From: Chondrinema litorale
GTDB lineage: Bacteria; Bacteroidota; Bacteroidia; Cytophagales; Flammeovirgaceae
Direction of reading: 5' to 3'
NCBI RefSeq assembly: GCF_026250525.1
Contig: NZ_CP111057.1
Location: 1-64,000, forward strand
DNA length: 64,000 nucleotides
A program made the position numbers and the translations under genes. Shown here one piece after another: positions 27,051-36,400 of the stretch; position 1 is the stretch's first letter; every line of letters begins with the position of its first letter. The notes beneath the pieces are model-generated. The model saw only the letters and a program-made list of their open reading frames with translations. It was not told where the DNA came from and ran no database searches.

Positions 27051-27416
27051 GATGATCAGTTATAGTTGCACCAAGTTACACTGCTAAGATTGTTGAAATA
27101 TTAAGGTTATTACAAGTTTCGGTAAATGATGGAAGGCGTTTTTTAAGGTTGTTTTAACAGAAATTAAAGCTCAATAAGCAAGCTTAAAAGCCATGAAAAA
27201 TTATTCGTTTAAAGATTCATTTTAGGTAGAAAATATACTGTATTCGCATATTTTCAATCATAATCATTCTGAAAAGCCAATTCACAAATTATTCATTTTG
27301 TGCATTCAGTAAAGGAATTGCAGTGCTCAGGTTATTTTTCACCTAATTGTAAAACTGATTTCTTGCTTCCCAAGCCATATTTCATGAAATTGAACATATA
27401 TCCTAATCTATATTTC
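27051..27416. other. intergenic region
   Basis: Divergent spacer between the PAP2 phosphatase and the aminotransferase. An in-frame extension of the aminotransferase frame back to a GTG at 27300 exists but carries no recognisable protein sequence. No repeats or hairpins were found. Confidence 0.4.
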
Positions 27417-28778
27417 ATGGAACATAAAAACACAATCTCAGAAGATCAGGGCGATATTAACTCAAGTGAGCAAAGAAGGAAATATCACGAACAACTGGAC
27501 GAGCAAACAAAGTATTGGCTAGAACAAGACGAAAAATATTTTTTACATCAGGCACTGTCTACCCCAGTGATGAATGTGCTCTCCAAAACCGAAGGAGCAT
27601 ACATCTACGATCTTAATGGCAAGAAGTATCTGGATATGCACGGAAATGGAGTGCATAATGCAGGTTTTAGTAACCAAGATGTAATTGCAGCAGCGATGAA
27701 ACAAATGCAAGAATCTTTGGCTTTCACTCCTCGCAGATACACCAATATTCCCGCTATTGAGTTTGCGAAAAAGCTCACCGAAGTGAGTCCAGAAGGTTTG
27801 GATAGAGTATTGTTTTGTCCGGGAGGTTCAGAAGCAATTGAAATGGCTGTAATGCTCGCAAAACAGATTACAGGAAAATGGAAAACCATTTCTTATTGGG
27901 ATGCTTATCACGGAACAGGTTTTCAGGCTTCGAGTATTGGCGGGCAAGCTCATTTTATGAAAGGCAATGGCCCGATGGTACCGGGAGCTTTGCGCATAGA
28001 GTTTCCGAATTATTACCGAAATCCTTGGGGTTGGACAGACAGAGATCGTATTGACGAAGAATACCTAAGACAGTTAAAAATCTTGATTAAAAATGAGCCA
28101 GATATTGCGGCCATTATTGCAGAACCTATTTCGGCAACACCAGTGGTTCCTTCAGAAAATTACTGGCAAGAAGTAAGAAACATTTGCGATAAGGAAGGTA
28201 TCTTTTTGATATTCGATGAGATTATAGAAGGCTTGGGCAGAACAGGAAAACTCTTTGCCACTGAGCATTATGTTACGCCAGATGTATTGGTTTTGGGTAA
28301 ATCGCTAGGTGGAGGTTTGGTGCCTTTTGCCGGAATACTCACCAAATCGGAATATAATATCTTACAAGACAGATCGATTGGGCATTTTACGCATGAGAAA
28401 AACCCGCTTGCTGCCGCCATTGGTAAGGCAACAATCGAATATATTGATCAACATAAACTAGTAGAAAATGCAGCAACGCTGGGCGAGTATTTAATGGAGC
28501 AATTCCATGAATTAAAAGAAGAGTTACCTGTAATCGGAAACATTGCTGGTAGAGGATTTCATATTGGAGTAGAGTTGGTTACTGATAGAGAAACCAAAAA
28601 ACGCGCATTTGAACTGGCAGAAAAAGTAATGTACAGATGTATGGAAATGGGCTTGGCTTTTAAGATTATTGAAGGCAACATCATCACCCTTAGGCCATCT
28701 TTGGTATTAAGTAAAGACGATTGTGATTTCATCATTCAAACAATTAAAACTGCCATTTTGAAAGAGTTAAAAAACTAG
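27417..28778 (+). CDS. class III aminotransferase family PLP enzyme
   Basis: About 453 residues from this ATG. Fold-type I PLP enzyme of the ornithine/GABA/acetylornithine aminotransferase class. Seen: the LDMHGNGVHNAGFSN block, PGGSEAIEMA (phosphate-binding), FDEIIEGLGRTG (PLP Asp) and LGKSLGGGL with Schiff-base Lys295. The N-terminal part (GDINSSEQRRKY, then FLHQALSTPVMNVL) and FTPRRYTN recall a subfamily including the aminophosphonate ammonia-lyase PbfA, but no phosphonate genes are nearby. Substrate is unknown. ATG at 27384 and GTG at 27300 are alternative starts; 27417 sits closest to the conserved region. Confidence 0.8.
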   Translation: MEHKNTISEDQGDINSSEQRRKYHEQLDEQTKYWLEQDEKYFLHQALSTPVMNVLSKTEGAYIYDLNGKKYLDMHGNGVHNAGFSNQDVIAAAMKQMQESLAFTPRRYTNIPAIEFAKKLTEVSPEGLDRVLFCPGGSEAIEMAVMLAKQITGKWKTISYWDAYHGTGFQASSIGGQAHFMKGNGPMVPGALRIEFPNYYRNPWGWTDRDRIDEEYLRQLKILIKNEPDIAAIIAEPISATPVVPSENYWQEVRNICDKEGIFLIFDEIIEGLGRTGKLFATEHYVTPDVLVLGKSLGGGLVPFAGILTKSEYNILQDRSIGHFTHEKNPLAAAIGKATIEYIDQHKLVENAATLGEYLMEQFHELKEELPVIGNIAGRGFHIGVELVTDRETKKRAFELAEKVMYRCMEMGLAFKIIEGNIITLRPSLVLSKDDCDFIIQTIKTAILKELKN

Positions 28779-28931
28779 GCTTATCTTTTAGCAAACAGCA
28801 AAATATGACGTGTGATTTTAAACAGGGCAAATCCCGGCTCAACTACATTTTTTTAATAACACCGTGCGGGCTTATTTAAATTTCTTAATATAGAGCTAAG
28901 AATTACATCACATATGACTAAATAACAAAAG

Positions 28932-30332
28932 ATGACTAGAATTAAAACTAATGTTAGACAGCTTGCTGTTGTGCAAATTTGCTTACTGTTTGTTTGCTTC
29001 GCTTCAAGTCTGTTTGCCCAAGACGAAAACTACAAAAAGAAATTTGACGAACTAACTAAAAGAACTGAGTGGTTTCGCGATGCTCGATTTGGTATGTTTA
29101 TCCATTATGGAGCTTATGCAATTCCGGCAAGAGGGGAATGGGTGCAGTCTAATGAAAAAATAAGTGTAGAAGATTACAAACCTTATGTTGATGCTTTTAA
29201 ACCGGGAAGCTACAAACCAGAAGAATGGGCAAAATTGGCAAAAAAAGCTGGGATGAAATACGCTGTAATGACAGCGAAGCACCACGATGGATTTTGCCTT
29301 TTCGATACAAAGTTAACTGACTACAAAATTACCACAAATATGCCCGGTAGAGACTTTGTTAAAGAATACCTCGAAGCTTTTAGAGCAGAAGGCTTAAAAG
29401 TGGGTTTGTATTACTCTCTGATAGACTGGCATCACAAAGACTATCCGAATGTGGGGAATCACCCAATGAGAGACAACAAAGAATGGGATAAGAAAAAGTA
29501 TAACTGGGATAAATACCTCGAATACATGCATGCTCAAATTAAAGAGTTAATGACGCAGTATGGCAAGATTGATATTCTTTGGTTAGACTATTCTTTTGAT
29601 GATTACGAAAATGAAAAGTGGAAAGCCGCAGAATTGGTTAAAATGATTCGTGAGTATCAGCCAGATATTATTCTTAATAACAGGTTGGTTTTTAATCACG
29701 GTGCAAGTAGTATAAAAAGAGAATTTACAGGTTATGGTGACTATGAAACACCTGAACAAGCTTTGCCAGAAAGTGATTTGGTGGATGCCTATGGAAATTC
29801 TATTCCTTGGGAAACTTGCTTAACCTTAAACAATACTTGGGGGTATAATGCCACTGATAATGTATGGAAATCTCCTGAGGCAATTATTAATGCTTTGGTA
29901 AATTGTGTGAGCAAAAATGGTAATTTATTACTCAATGTTGGCCCAGAATCCGAAGGAACCATTCCACAACAATCTGTTGAGATTTTGACAGAAGTGGGCA
30001 AATGGATGGATAAAAACAGTGAAAGTATTTACAACTGTGGTCCTGCAGATTTACCAAAACCAGAATGGGGCTATTTTACTAAAAATGGTAAAAACCTTTA
30101 TGCTCACTGGACAAACTCTATGATCGGGCACATCAATATCAAAAACTTTAAAAAGGAAGTTGAGAAAGTAACAGTTTTAACCACTGGCGAGCCTGCTGCA
30201 GTCTCTGAAAACTGGTGGGGAAATTCTGATCAGGGCAACTACTTTATCAATGTAAAAGCACCCACTTACCTTACTTTTCCACTGCCAGACGAAAATGATA
30301 CTGTGATTAAACTGGAATTGAAAGAAGAGTAA
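28932..30332 (+). CDS. alpha-L-fucosidase (GH29)
   Basis: A 466-residue exported glycosidase. Signal peptide about 1-30 (SSLFAQ). GH29 blocks: WFRDARFGMFIHYGAYAIPARGEW cut by the typical His, AKHHDGFCLFDT, YYSLIDWHH, and the nucleophile Asp219 in DILWLDYSF. NCVSKNGNLLLNVGP follows, and a small C-terminal beta domain closes the protein. It releases alpha-linked L-fucose from host or algal glycans. It lies alone rather than in a SusCD polysaccharide locus, although a sulfatase and a GH20 enzyme lie within 17 kb. There is no T9SS tail, so it is probably periplasmic. Confidence 0.93.
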   Translation: MTRIKTNVRQLAVVQICLLFVCFASSLFAQDENYKKKFDELTKRTEWFRDARFGMFIHYGAYAIPARGEWVQSNEKISVEDYKPYVDAFKPGSYKPEEWAKLAKKAGMKYAVMTAKHHDGFCLFDTKLTDYKITTNMPGRDFVKEYLEAFRAEGLKVGLYYSLIDWHHKDYPNVGNHPMRDNKEWDKKKYNWDKYLEYMHAQIKELMTQYGKIDILWLDYSFDDYENEKWKAAELVKMIREYQPDIILNNRLVFNHGASSIKREFTGYGDYETPEQALPESDLVDAYGNSIPWETCLTLNNTWGYNATDNVWKSPEAIINALVNCVSKNGNLLLNVGPESEGTIPQQSVEILTEVGKWMDKNSESIYNCGPADLPKPEWGYFTKNGKNLYAHWTNSMIGHINIKNFKKEVEKVTVLTTGEPAAVSENWWGNSDQGNYFINVKAPTYLTFPLPDENDTVIKLELKEE

Positions 30333-30354
30333 TTTAGCTATTAAACCCATTAAG

Positions 30355-30386
30355 AAACTGCAATAATTTTATTGCAGTTTTTTTAT
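30355..30386 (+). terminator. intrinsic terminator after fucosidase gene
   Basis: An 11-bp stem AAACTGCAATA/TATTGCAGTTT with a 4-base loop is followed by TTTTATTT. It overlaps the possible TTG start (30372) of the next frame, so the downstream gene must start later. Confidence 0.8.
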
Positions 30387-30422
30387 TTGTCCAGTACAAA
30401 TACATTTGCCAAAAAAAGCTTT

Positions 30423-30887
30423 ATGTATCAGTTTTTGTTGGCTTCGCACTCTCTTGTTCGGTGGTTAGTTTTAATCAGTTTGCTATTTGCTTTGTTTCGA
30501 GCTTACAGAGGTTGGTTTAATAAACTGGTGTTTTCAAAATTTGATAATAGCGTAAGGCATATCACAGCAACCATTGCACATATTCAATTGATGTTGGGAT
30601 TATGGTTGTATTTCATCAGTCCGGTAATCTCTTATTTTTATTCCAATTTTAGCTCTGCGGTGCATCAAAGAGAAATGAGGTTTTTTGGAATGGAGCATAT
30701 TACAGTTATGCTGGTTGCCATTGTGGTGATAACCATTGGTTCGGCAAAAGCTAAAAGAAAACCAGACGACATTGCTAAATATAAAACAATGGCCATCTGG
30801 TTTTCAATAGGTTTATTTCTCATTCTCACTTCTATTCCTTGGGAATTTTCACCTTTAACAAGTCGCCCAAGTTTCAGAAGTTTTTAG
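30423..30887 (+). CDS. hypothetical four-helix membrane protein
   Basis: A 154-residue protein with four predicted membrane helices. His residues lie near helix ends (ASHSLVRW, IAHIQ, GMEHIT), which gives it a cytochrome-b561-like look without a firm match. The ATG at 30423 is chosen over TTG 30372 because the latter lies within the preceding terminator stem. It ends 15 bp before the convergent PBP1A stop. Function unknown. Confidence 0.65.
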   Translation: MYQFLLASHSLVRWLVLISLLFALFRAYRGWFNKLVFSKFDNSVRHITATIAHIQLMLGLWLYFISPVISYFYSNFSSAVHQREMRFFGMEHITVMLVAIVVITIGSAKAKRKPDDIAKYKTMAIWFSIGLFLILTSIPWEFSPLTSRPSFRSF

Positions 30888-30902
30888 GAGCAAGTTTATA
30901 GC

Positions 30903-33176
30903 TTATTGGCTATTCTTGTCTTTTTTACCAAAGATTTTCTTTATCGGGTTATTCTTTTTTCGTTGTGCTCGTTTTTGTTCTTTTTCAAGCGTAGTTTCTT
31001 TTTTCTTAAAGAGATCAAAAAACTTCTCAACAGCACCATCTTCTACAAAATCACTGCAATCTAGTGCCCCTGCATATTCTTCTGGCAAGGCAGCAAATGC
31101 AGTAGAAAACTCGGTTCTTAGCGTATCGTTTTGTTGGGCTTTTTGTAAAGTTCTAGCTACCAATGGCAAAGCCAATGTACTACCAGAACCATTTGCTCCT
31201 GAGTTAAATCGAATTACAGGCAAGCTAGCACCCACACGACTCACCATTAGCAGAGAAGGGTTGTAACCCACAAACCAAGCATCGGAATAGTCTTGCGATG
31301 TTCCCGTTTTACCAGCTAATGGAAACTGTACACTATAAACAGTTCTCATAGAAGTACCTGTACCTTCATTAATTGCTTTCTGTAAAATGGCATTCATTAA
31401 TGAAGTTGTTTTATCACTCAGTACCTGATCTTCACTTTTCTCGGACTTATGTTCATAAAGCACCTCTCCATCTTGTGTAGTAATAGAAGTGATGTAAAAA
31501 GGCTGAACTGGATGGCCACCATTAGCAAAAGCAGCATATGCCGAAGCGAGTTCAAAAACACTTGCCTCTGCAATACCTAAAGCCAGTGCAGGTTCATTTT
31601 CTAAGTCTTCGGTAAAACCCATTTTTTGCCAGAGGTTATTCACTTTTTCGTAGCCCAACTCGAAGAGCAAACGAACTGTTGGGATGTTCATAGAGTTGGC
31701 AAGTGATGCTGCTAATGAATATTTTCCACCAGAGGTTTCGTCGTAGTTTTCAGGGTTCCAGCCTTCAAAATCTTTTAAAGTAACCGCATCATTATCCAGA
31801 TAATCGCAAGGCATTTTGCCATCTTCCAGAGAAGCCGCATACAATAAAGGTTTAAATGTCGATGCCAATTGGCGATGTACTAAAACCTGATCGTATGGGT
31901 GTGTTCTAAAATCGATACCACCCACCCATGTTTTTACTGCACCGGTTTGCGGGTCGACTCCCAACAAACCTGCATGCAATAAGGTGAGTGCTTGTTTGAT
32001 GCTATCTAGCTTAGAGATAGAGTCTGAATGAAATCCATCCCAACTAAAAAGCTCTTGTTTTTGCAATTCATCTTTTCTATCTGTTAATCCTAGCCTTTTT
32101 AATTCTCTCTCGGCGATATTATCCAATTGACTCTTAAATCTGGCTGATTTGTATTGTGCATCCAATCTCTTTTGCATTTCACCCAAATGCTCTTTAAAAG
32201 CTTCTAAAGCATCTAGTTGCAATTGATAATTGAGGGTAGTATGCACAATTAATCCACTTTTCTCAATATCCCAAGTAGTGTCTGTTTCCTCGTTGAGCTC
32301 TTTTAGTATTTTATTAGCTTCTTTTTTTACCCAAACCATAAAGTAATTGGCAGGCCCTTCGGCTTCTAGGTTTGCGTAATCCATTACAAGGGGGAGCTTT
32401 GTTAAAGTATCAGCCGCTTCTTGATCAAGGTAACCATACTTTTCCATTTGGCTTAACACCACATTTCTTCTTTTAACAGCATTTTCTGGATGAAGACGAG
32501 GATTGTAATAGGTGTTTGCCTTTAACATTCCGACAAGTATTGCGCCTTCTTCAGGCTTTAGTTCTGATACAGTTTTATTAAAAAACCTTTTGGCAGCACT
32601 ACCAATACCATATACATTTTCACCAAAGGGGATAGTGTTTAAATACATGGTAATAATCTCCTCTTTGCTATACATCTCTTCAATTTTAGAAGCGAGGAGC
32701 ATTTCTTTTACCTTGTTTACAGGCAAGCTCAGTATTCCGTGGTTTTCTCTGCCAAACATATTTTTAGCCAACTGTTGGGTAATGGTGCTACCACCACCAG
32801 AGCTTTTATCAGAGAAGAGAATAGATTTAATAGCCACCCTTAAAATACTCTTTGTATCTACACCACCGTGTTCAAAAAATCGAGCATCTTCTGTGGCAAT
32901 CAATGCATTTACTACATGTTCAGGAAGCTGCTCGTATTTTACATGGGTACGGTTTTGATCGAAGTATTTTCCAATGAGCACACTATCTTCTGAATACACT
33001 TGTGAGGCAATTTCATTCTGAAAATTTTGGAGTTCTTTTTTGCTGTACATTTTGCCAAAAGCGCCCATGTTTACTGACGTAATAAAGCCAACAATAGCCA
33101 CTATAAAAAGAACAATAGCACCTGCTGCGATAAATATGAGTCTCTTATGCCAAGTTTTCAGTTTAATGTTTTTCAA
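30903..33176 (-). CDS. class A penicillin-binding protein (PBP1A type)
   Basis: A 757-residue bifunctional peptidoglycan synthase. One N-terminal transmembrane helix (about 13-33) is followed by a GT51 glycosyltransferase domain with ATEDARFFEHGG (catalytic Glu96) and GGGSTITQQLAKN. The transpeptidase domain carries the SxxK serine in ASTFKP (Ser439, Lys442), the SMN-type motif in LANSMNIPT and KTGTSQDYSDAWFVGY near 624. The last about 35 residues are a Lys/Arg-rich tail (KKKETTLEKEQKRAQRKK onward). No outer-membrane activator gene lies nearby. Monocistronic. Confidence 0.94.
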   Translation of the reverse strand: MKNIKLKTWHKRLIFIAAGAIVLFIVAIVGFITSVNMGAFGKMYSKKELQNFQNEIASQVYSEDSVLIGKYFDQNRTHVKYEQLPEHVVNALIATEDARFFEHGGVDTKSILRVAIKSILFSDKSSGGGSTITQQLAKNMFGRENHGILSLPVNKVKEMLLASKIEEMYSKEEIITMYLNTIPFGENVYGIGSAAKRFFNKTVSELKPEEGAILVGMLKANTYYNPRLHPENAVKRRNVVLSQMEKYGYLDQEAADTLTKLPLVMDYANLEAEGPANYFMVWVKKEANKILKELNEETDTTWDIEKSGLIVHTTLNYQLQLDALEAFKEHLGEMQKRLDAQYKSARFKSQLDNIAERELKRLGLTDRKDELQKQELFSWDGFHSDSISKLDSIKQALTLLHAGLLGVDPQTGAVKTWVGGIDFRTHPYDQVLVHRQLASTFKPLLYAASLEDGKMPCDYLDNDAVTLKDFEGWNPENYDETSGGKYSLAASLANSMNIPTVRLLFELGYEKVNNLWQKMGFTEDLENEPALALGIAEASVFELASAYAAFANGGHPVQPFYITSITTQDGEVLYEHKSEKSEDQVLSDKTTSLMNAILQKAINEGTGTSMRTVYSVQFPLAGKTGTSQDYSDAWFVGYNPSLLMVSRVGASLPVIRFNSGANGSGSTLALPLVARTLQKAQQNDTLRTEFSTAFAALPEEYAGALDCSDFVEDGAVEKFFDLFKKKETTLEKEQKRAQRKKNNPIKKIFGKKDKNSQ

Positions 33177-33334
33177 AATATATGATTTAGTCCCAGTTTT
33201 TTTCTATTCGATATTAAAGCATTTAATTAAGATACTTCAATAACATTAGTATAAATTATTTTCGGTATGAAAATGTTTGAAGTACTATTATGAGGAGAGA
33301 AAAAATTATACCCGAAAGGTTTTATAGGAAGGTC

Positions 33335-33374
33335 TAAAAAACAAAAACTACCCCGATAATATATCAGGGCAGTT
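33335..33374 (-). terminator. intrinsic terminator of the giant T9SS gene
   Basis: On the minus strand a 12-bp stem AACTGCCCTGAT / ATCGGGGTAGTT (with wobbles, 5-base loop) is followed by TTTGTTTTTT, 29 bp past the stop. Confidence 0.78.
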
Positions 33375-33402
33375 AAAACTAAACGTCTATTATTTAAATC
33401 AC

Positions 33403-36400
33403 TTATTCCTTTACTACTTTTACCTGTACTGATTCCGTAAGTGATTTTACTTTCACTATATAAATACCTGTTTGGAGGTGTTTTAAGTCGAAATTAAACT
33501 CTCTTGTACTGTTTTCTCCCTCGTAGCTCTGACTTAATATTTGCTTTCCTGCAGTATCAAAGATTGTAATATCAAGATTGTTTTCTGTTGCATTTGTTAC
33601 CATTAGATTTAGTGTTTCGCTAAATACATTCGGGTAAGGAGTAACAGCCATTTTCTTATTTGATTTAATTTGTACACTTACTACTTTAGTGATGGTAGCA
33701 GAGCTATCTTTATCAAGCTGTTTTAATCTGTAGTAGTATATGCCAGATAGATCCTTATCAATATAATTGTATTTGCTACTAGTCTCTGTTGTTTCGTTTC
33801 CTTTTACAAAACCGATGGTTTCAAAATTGTATCCGTCAGTACTTCTTTGTACTTCGAAACCAAGGTTATTTGTCTCATTGGCAGTTTCCCATTGTAAATA
33901 TGCATCTGTTGTATTTTTAACCGAAGCAGTGAAAGAAACCAGTTTAACTGGTAGTAAAGTACTTTCGCCTTCAATGTACATAGATGAGAAACTTGGCACT
34001 ACAAATTCTACATAGTGACGGTTTGCTTTAAAACCACCAGGGGCAGCATCTGCCGATAAGAAAGTCTCATTTGCTGTACCCGGAGTATCACCATCGTATT
34101 TTGCAATATGGAATAAATCAGACACTTTTCCATTTATAGCCAATTGGTCTAATAATGCTGGGATAACATTTTTCTTCTCTCTTAAAGCAAGCATTTCGGT
34201 TTGAGTAAAGTACAATCTTATTTTCGCTGCCTGTCCATTAAATTGAGGTGTAATTTTATAGTTACGCTGCATATAAGGCTCACCATTGTGGCTATTTACC
34301 TCTTCGTCTATTCTCACTTCTGCAGTGATTAATCCTAAATTGTTACCCAAGTCATTGATACTTGCGATTAGGTTGCCATCTTCGTCTAGTATGTGATAGA
34401 AAGCATTTAAGCCTCTAAGTATACATTGTCCTTGTTTTCCTGCATCTGCTAACTCACCCGGAGTAAATGTTGGAGTTGTTACAGAGATTGTTTTTGTACA
34501 GCCATACATCGATTTTACATCAATTTGTACAGTCGTATTATTGTCAATCATAAAGATAGAATCTGGAGTATAAGCTGTTGCTGGCTCTGTGCTTAGTTTA
34601 TATTGGTAACCTCCACCAGCACCAGTAGCTGAAACAAATACTTGCGTTTTGTTAATGCCAACTGGCTGACATTGTGCAGAAGCCCTTAAGGTTAAGTCAC
34701 TTAATGTTCTAATGTTGATTGGGTCTGTAGTAGCTTCACAACCATAAGAGTTTCTAATAGTCAGTGTGTAATTTCCTGCTACACCAGTTTGCAAAACTCT
34801 ATCTGTAGACACAATTTGATTTGCTCCGTTTTTCCACTCGTAAGATTCATACTCTCCCGGATCGATGCTAGTTTCTTCTCCAAAGCAAAGTACTTCACTT
34901 CTTCCACTAAAATCTGGAGTAGGTTTGTAATATACTTTACCAGTAGTTAACGCACCACCAGAGCAACCAGTTAAGCTAATAGTTACACTATCTAAAGTAC
35001 TGATAGAGTAGCTATCTGTTGCGGTAATTACTACTTGAGCTGTTGATTCACCAGCACTAAATTTCACAAGTCCGTTATCTAGCCCACTTATTTCGTAGTC
35101 TGTGTTTAAATCCATTGAACCACCATAACTTGGCGTTAAAGTAAGTTCTTTAGAAATATCTCCATCTCTGTTGAAAGTAACTAATACAGGATCGGTTGTA
35201 CAAGAGTTGTAAACTTCGTTAGTCGATACACTGTTATCAATTTCGTTACTATTCAATCCTTCGATTAACACACCTGAATCCCAAAGTCTGTCGCCTACAT
35301 CACCAATCATCCATTTGATGTGATATGTCTCGCAGCTTTGTACTGCAATTTTAGCAACCAAATTGATTGTGAAACCATCGTATTCGATTGAACCAAAAGC
35401 AGTATTATCTTCGATTACACCACCACCATCTGTAGGATTGCCATAGTAAGCATTATTTACAAAGTACTCACTATTTGTATTTTGGTTTACATTGTTAATA
35501 GCTACTGGTGTAGTAGTGTTTGGAATAATGGCTATGTTTTGCTCACCAGTGATACCCGGACCACTTACAAGGAAAGCAAAAACATCATTAAATTCACTAC
35601 CTACATAGTCTATGTATTCTTCAGAAGCGAATGTGTAGTTGAAGCTCAAAGTATCACCAGCTGGTGTTACATCGAACTCTATGTAACACACATCAAATGT
35701 GCTACCAGTGGTATAATTGTTAAGTGTCGCGTTTCCATCTGTTCCAAGCTCTGCACTCCAAGAATCATTTCTGTTCATTTGTTCGATATCTGCAGCATAA
35801 CCTGTAGACATGATAATTCCTTCTCCTTTTCTGATTTGCGAACCAGAGCTTGCTGAATAAGTACCAAATGCTGAAGCTGCACAAGATGTGATTGCCAAGT
35901 TTTCAATTGTAACACCTGTTCCAGTAATTTTTTCTTGGAAGTCAGTTAAGCTTGCATCTGGGTCTACAGCTATAATTTTATCAGCCAAAGAAACAAAGTC
36001 GATTGCCATGTCACTAGTACTACCTGTTCCCATTGTACCTCTAAATCTTAGTTTAATGGTTGTACCTGCATAACTGCTTAAATCAACTTTTGCTAATTGC
36101 CAGTTGTCATCTTGATGACCTGTGCGAGACCAAACTTCTACCCAATTGCTTACACCCGGAACAGCTTGTACTTCTAAAGCCATTTTACCCATTAGCAAGC
36201 CTTTCATTGAATAGTCGAAGTAGAAATAAGGATTTGAAAGTGATGACATATCTAAACATGGGCTAATTAATATAGCTTCGCGAAGAGTGTTACTAGTTGA
36301 CTCTGTATACAGATAGTAGTCACTATTGCTTGCTCTATCTGGACCAGTATAGTTAGTCATGGTTCCACCAGTATTTCTTGTCCAATCGAAATCATCACTA

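Noticed and set aside
27417..28778. Assignment of the aminotransferase as the aminophosphonate lyase PbfA
   Set aside because: Some sequence features are reminiscent, but there are no phosphonate genes nearby and I cannot align it here.
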